Source of the DNA: Bradyrhizobium iriomotense
GTDB taxonomy: Bacteria > Pseudomonadota > Alphaproteobacteria > Rhizobiales > Xanthobacteraceae
NCBI RefSeq assembly: GCF_018129405.1
Contig: NZ_JAFCLP010000016.1
Coordinates: forward strand, 108,750 to 172,749
Length of the DNA stretch: 64,000 nt
Direction: 5' to 3'
The position numbers were made by a program, and so were the translations under genes. This document shows, piece by piece, positions 60,886 to 64,000 of the stretch. The notes beneath the pieces were generated by a model, which had not been told where the DNA came from, did not search any database, and saw only the letters and a program-made list of their open reading frames with translations. How positions within the stretch are numbered: the first letter of the stretch is position 1; every line of letters starts with the position of its first letter.

Positions 60886-62148
60886 ATGAATGCCGTGGGT
60901 AATGAGCCGCTCGCGCGTCAGGCGCTGGCGTTCGTCCTGGCTGGTGGACGCGGCAGCCGGCTGCTGGAGCTGACCGACCGGCGCGCCAAGCCCGCGGTCT
61001 ATTTCGGCGGCAAGTCCCGCATCATCGATTTCGCGCTGTCCAACGCGGTGAATTCCGGCATCCGCCGCATCGCGGTCGCGACCCAGTACAAGGCGCACAG
61101 CCTGATCCGGCATCTCCAGATGGGCTGGAATTTCTTCCGCCCCGAGCGCAACGAGAGCTTCGACATCCTGCCCGCGAGCCAGCGCGTCTCCGAGAACATG
61201 TGGTATGTCGGCACGGCCGACGCGATCTACCAGAACATCGACATCATCGAGTCGCACGCATGCCGCTTCATCGTCGTGCTGGCCGGCGACCACATCTACA
61301 AGATGGATTACGAGGTGATGCTGCGCCAGCACGTCGAGAGCGGCGCCGACGTCACCGTCGGCTGCCTGGAGATGCCGCGGGAGGAATCCTCGGGCTTCGG
61401 CATCATGCACATCGACGAGAACGGCTGGATCCAGCAATTCCTGGAGAAGCCGAAAGATCCGCCGCCGATGCCGGGCAAGCCGGACGTCTCGCTCGCCAGC
61501 ATGGGCATCTATGTCTTCAACGCGAAGTTCCTGTTCGACGAGCTCAAGCGCGACGCCGAAGACCCGAGCTCGAACCATGATTTCGGCAAGGACATCATTC
61601 CCTATATCGTCAAGAACGGCCGCGCCATCGCGCACCAGTTCTCGACGTCATGCGTCCGCTCCGGCAGCGACGAGCGCGCCTATTGGCGCGACGTCGGCAC
61701 GGTCGACGCCTATTGGGCCGCCAACATCGACCTCACCGACGTGGTGCCGGAGCTCGACCTGTTCGACCGCGCCTGGCCGATCTGGTCATATGCCGAGATC
61801 ACCCCGCCCGCAAAATTCGTCCATGACGAGGAAAGCCGGCGCGGCCAGGCCGTGAGCTCGCTGGTCTCCGGCGGCTGCATCATCTCCGGCGCCTCGCTGC
61901 GCCGCTCGCTGCTGTTTACCGGCGTGCGCATCAACTCCTACGCCAATGTCGAGAACGCCGTGATCATGCCTTATGTAAACGTCGGGCGCGGCGCACGGCT
62001 GAAGAACGTCGTGATCGACCGTGGCGTCGAGATTCCGGAAGGGCTCGTCATCGGCGAGGATCCCGAGTTCGACGCAAAACGCTTCCGCACCACCGAGCAG
62101 GGCATCTCGCTGATCACCCAGCCGATGATCGACAGGCTCAATACATGA
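60886..62148 (+). CDS. glgC: glucose-1-phosphate adenylyltransferase GlgC (420 aa)
   Basis: Makes ADP-glucose for glycogen synthesis. Family motifs: [23 protein letters not shown] (nucleotide-binding start), [25 protein letters not shown] (metal/sugar), and a C-terminal left-handed beta-helix ([21 protein letters not shown]). The ATG at 60886 has GGGGAGG upstream. It overlaps glgA by ATGA, so synthesis steps are coupled. Confidence 0.97.
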   Translation: MNAVGNEPLARQALAFVLAGGRGSRLLELTDRRAKPAVYFGGKSRIIDFALSNAVNSGIRRIAVATQYKAHSLIRHLQMGWNFFRPERNESFDILPASQRVSENMWYVGTADAIYQNIDIIESHACRFIVVLAGDHIYKMDYEVMLRQHVESGADVTVGCLEMPREESSGFGIMHIDENGWIQQFLEKPKDPPPMPGKPDVSLASMGIYVFNAKFLFDELKRDAEDPSSNHDFGKDIIPYIVKNGRAIAHQFSTSCVRSGSDERAYWRDVGTVDAYWAANIDLTDVVPELDLFDRAWPIWSYAEITPPAKFVHDEESRRGQAVSSLVSGGCIISGASLRRSLLFTGVRINSYANVENAVIMPYVNVGRGARLKNVVIDRGVEIPEGLVIGEDPEFDAKRFRTTEQGISLITQPMIDRLNT

Positions 62149-63602
62149 CGCCTGTTCGCGTCCTCGCGGTCGCCTCTGAAGTCTACCCCATCGTCAAGAC
62201 CGGCGGCCTCGCCGATGTCGCCGGCGCGTTGCCGATTGCGCTGAAGGCGCATGGCGTCGAGATGCGCACCTTGATGCCGGGCTATCCCGACGTGATGCGG
62301 CTGGTTGCGAGCGCAGAGGAAGTCCGGCGCTGGCCGGATTATTTTGGCGGACCGGGCCGGCTGCTCGCCGGCTCCCGTGACGGGCTCGACCTGTTCGTGC
62401 TCGACGTGCCGCATCTCTATGCGCGGCCGGGCAACCCTTACGTCACTGCCGAGGGCGTCGACTGGCCGGACAACGGCGTGCGCTTTGCGGCGCTGTCGCG
62501 CGTCGCGGCCGATATCGGCCACGGCCTCGTGCCGGCGTTCGTGCCTGATGTCGTGCACGCCCATGACTGGCAGGCCGGGCTCACGCCGGCCTATCTCCAC
62601 TACGACAACCGTTCGCGTCCGGGCACCGTGATGACCATCCACAACATGGCCTATCAGGGCAAGTTCGCCCGCGAGCTGATCGGCGCGATCGGCCTGCCCT
62701 GGGAGTCGTCGTTCGACGTCAACGGCCTCGAATATTTCGGTGGCATCAGCTTTCTCAAGGCCGGCCTGCAATTCGCCGACCGCATCACCACGGTGTCGCC
62801 GACCTATGCCCATGAGATCCAGAGCGACGAAGGCGGCATGGGGCTCGGCGGTCTGCTGCGCGCCCGCGCGGGCGCACTGAGCGGCATCCTCAACGGCATC
62901 GACACCGAGGTGTGGAATCCGCAAACCGACGCGCACATCGCCTATCGCTTTGGCGCGGAGGACCTGACGTTCCGGGCCGCCAACAAGGCGGTGCTGCAGC
63001 AGCAATTCAATCTCGATTCCTCGGACGAAGCGCCGCTGCTCGGCGTCATCAGCCGCCTGTCCTGGCAGAAGGGGCTCGATCTCCTGCTCGATGCCATTCC
63101 GACCATCTTGGGCGAAGGCATGCAGCTCGCGCTGCTCGGCAGCGGCGACCGCGATCTCCAGGACCGCTATCAGGCCGCCGCCCGCGCCAATCCGGGCCGG
63201 ATCGGCGTCGTGATCGGCTATGACGAGATCCTGGCGCATCTGATCCAGGCCGGCTCGGACGCGCTTCTGGTGCCGTCGCGGTTCGAGCCGTGCGGTCTGA
63301 CCCAGCTCTGCGCGCTGCGCTATGGCGCCGTGCCGATCGTGTCGCGCGTCGGCGGTCTCGAGGACACCATCGTCGATATCGGCGAGGCCGACGCATCGGG
63401 GCGCGATGCGACCGGTTTCAAGTTCGGCCCGGTGACGGCGGATGCCTTCGCCGGCACGCTGCGCAAGGCCAACGCCGTCTTCCACGACAAGCTGACCTGG
63501 CGGCGGCTGCAGCGAAGCGGGCTTGCGACCGACGTCTCCTGGCGCAACCGCGCCGGCGACTATGCCGCGCTGTATCGCAATCTCATGGCGGCCCGTTCGT
63601 AA
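62145..63602 (+). CDS. glgA: glycogen synthase GlgA (485 aa)
   Basis: GT5 glycosyltransferase with an N-terminal KTGGLADV motif ([16 protein letters not shown]), substrate-binding HAHDWQAGL-like segment ([17 protein letters not shown]) and C-terminal nucleotide-binding [17 protein letters not shown]. It elongates alpha-1,4-glucan from ADP-glucose. It follows glgC by a 4-nt overlap. Branching enzyme and phosphorylase genes are not in this window. Confidence 0.97.
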   Translation: MTPVRVLAVASEVYPIVKTGGLADVAGALPIALKAHGVEMRTLMPGYPDVMRLVASAEEVRRWPDYFGGPGRLLAGSRDGLDLFVLDVPHLYARPGNPYVTAEGVDWPDNGVRFAALSRVAADIGHGLVPAFVPDVVHAHDWQAGLTPAYLHYDNRSRPGTVMTIHNMAYQGKFARELIGAIGLPWESSFDVNGLEYFGGISFLKAGLQFADRITTVSPTYAHEIQSDEGGMGLGGLLRARAGALSGILNGIDTEVWNPQTDAHIAYRFGAEDLTFRAANKAVLQQQFNLDSSDEAPLLGVISRLSWQKGLDLLLDAIPTILGEGMQLALLGSGDRDLQDRYQAAARANPGRIGVVIGYDEILAHLIQAGSDALLVPSRFEPCGLTQLCALRYGAVPIVSRVGGLEDTIVDIGEADASGRDATGFKFGPVTADAFAGTLRKANAVFHDKLTWRRLQRSGLATDVSWRNRAGDYAALYRNLMAARS

Positions 63603-63639
63603 GCCATGACCGCCGTCGAATCCATGCTATAGAACCGGC

Positions 63640-63900
63640 ATGGAACCCCTTCTCATCAAGCTGATCGGCTTTGCCGCCGCCACCTGCACCACCGTGGCCT
63701 ACGCGCCGCAAGCCATCAAGGTGTGGAAGACCCGCTCCACCGGCGACATCTCGCTCGGCATGTTCCTGGTCATGGTGCTGGGCCTGGCGCTCTGGCTCAT
63801 CTACGGCCTGCTCTCGGGCGATGGCCCGCTGATCGCCTCGAACGCCGTCACCATGCTGCTCGCCGGCGGCATTCTGGTGATGAAGCTGCGATACGGGTGA
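63640..63900 (+). CDS. SemiSWEET/PQ-loop sugar transporter (86 aa)
   Basis: Three-helix SemiSWEET protein: LIGFAAATCTTVAYAPQAIKVWKTRSTGDISLGMF shows the PQ motif (YAPQAIKVW) and the following TRSTGDIS loop; the last two helices are LGLALWLIYGLLSG and AVTMLLAGGILVM. It dimerises to a sugar uniporter. It lies 37 bp after glgA and is on the same strand. Confidence 0.93.
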   Translation: MEPLLIKLIGFAAATCTTVAYAPQAIKVWKTRSTGDISLGMFLVMVLGLALWLIYGLLSGDGPLIASNAVTMLLAGGILVMKLRYG

Positions 63901-63906
63901 GGATAA

Positions 63907-63923
63907 CCCTCTCCCCTTGTGGG
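63907..63923. repeat. left arm of an interrupted palindromic repeat
   Basis: CCCTCTCCCCTTGTGGG matches the end of the repeat at 52244-52396 but is cut off; the expected continuation GAGAGGGTGGC is replaced by unrelated sequence beginning TGTTCAGACC. Confidence 0.6.
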
Positions 63924-64000
63924 TGTTCAGACCGGGGAGATGGTGGACGGGTGTTCGGAGACATCGTGGACACTTTCGACAGCGAAGCAAGGAGGCTGTC
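63924..64000. mobile_element. possible left end of an insertion sequence (window-truncated)
   Basis: The sequence after the interrupted repeat starts TGTTCAGACCGGGGAGATGG and then repeats the theme as TGTTCGGAGACATCGTGGAC, i.e. two tandem TGTTC..GGAC-type units, as often seen at transposon ends carrying transposase sites. No transposase is visible before the window ends, so this is tentative. Confidence 0.35.

Overview
The window looks like a chromosomal segment of a Bradyrhizobium-type alphaproteobacterium (Nitrobacteraceae). This is inferred from the visibly GC-rich coding sequence, the protein families (DUF992, DUF6894, HdeD, two-domain GNATs, fused Dpp-type ATPase) and several intergenic palindromic repeats of the kind common in that family (44654-44781, 52244-52396, 63907-63923). 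No plasmid, phage or CRISPR features are visible. The only mobile DNA is a possible insertion-sequence end at the right edge.

Region 1 (0.4-17.9 kb) is a catabolic and uptake cluster for an unidentified nitrogenous compound. It holds a cupin, two aldehyde dehydrogenases (one succinate-semialdehyde type), a beta-decarboxylating tartrate/D-malate-type dehydrogenase, a PuuB-like FAD amine oxidase, a HAD-family hydrolase, a class III aminotransferase, a complete peptide/opine-type ABC transporter with a fused double ATPase, an Lrp-type regulator and a DadA-like oxidase. Two homologous double-GNAT acetyltransferases sit at 0.4-1.3 and 8.2-9.0 kb. The likely logic is import of an amine-bearing compound, oxidative or transaminative deamination, semialdehyde oxidation and entry into the TCA cycle.

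Region 2 (18-37 kb) is regulatory, stress and envelope DNA. It starts with a soluble histidine kinase and two tandem NarL-type regulators, then an outer-membrane protein operon. Arginine deiminase follows with its antiporter, and a second antiporter lies nearby, but carbamate kinase and ornithine transcarbamylase are absent here. Next come small membrane stress proteins (DUF1269, BI-1, HdeD, AI-2E) and an RND efflux pair. A shared upstream sequence motif links several of these genes, and a 49-codon remnant of a lost RND pump lies between arcD and the DUF1269 gene. A tRNA-Lys(CTT) closes the region.

Region 3 (37-51 kb) is mostly housekeeping: a Spy-like protein, an orphan DctP, leuA preceded by a leucine-rich leader peptide and hairpin, an SMP-30 protein, a possibly leaderless ddl, a secreted phosphoesterase-like protein, another FAD oxidoreductase, an orphan LivK-type binding protein, tiny ORFs, a Gfo/Idh/MocA oxidoreductase and an RlpA-like protein.

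Region 4 (51-60 kb) is a sulfonate/organosulfur acquisition locus with one ABC transporter, three binding proteins, an SsuD-like monooxygenase and an SfnB/DszC-like flavoenzyme. Region 5 (60-64 kb) holds a Tyr/Gly-rich secreted protein, glgC-glgA, a SemiSWEET transporter and the truncated repeat at the window end.
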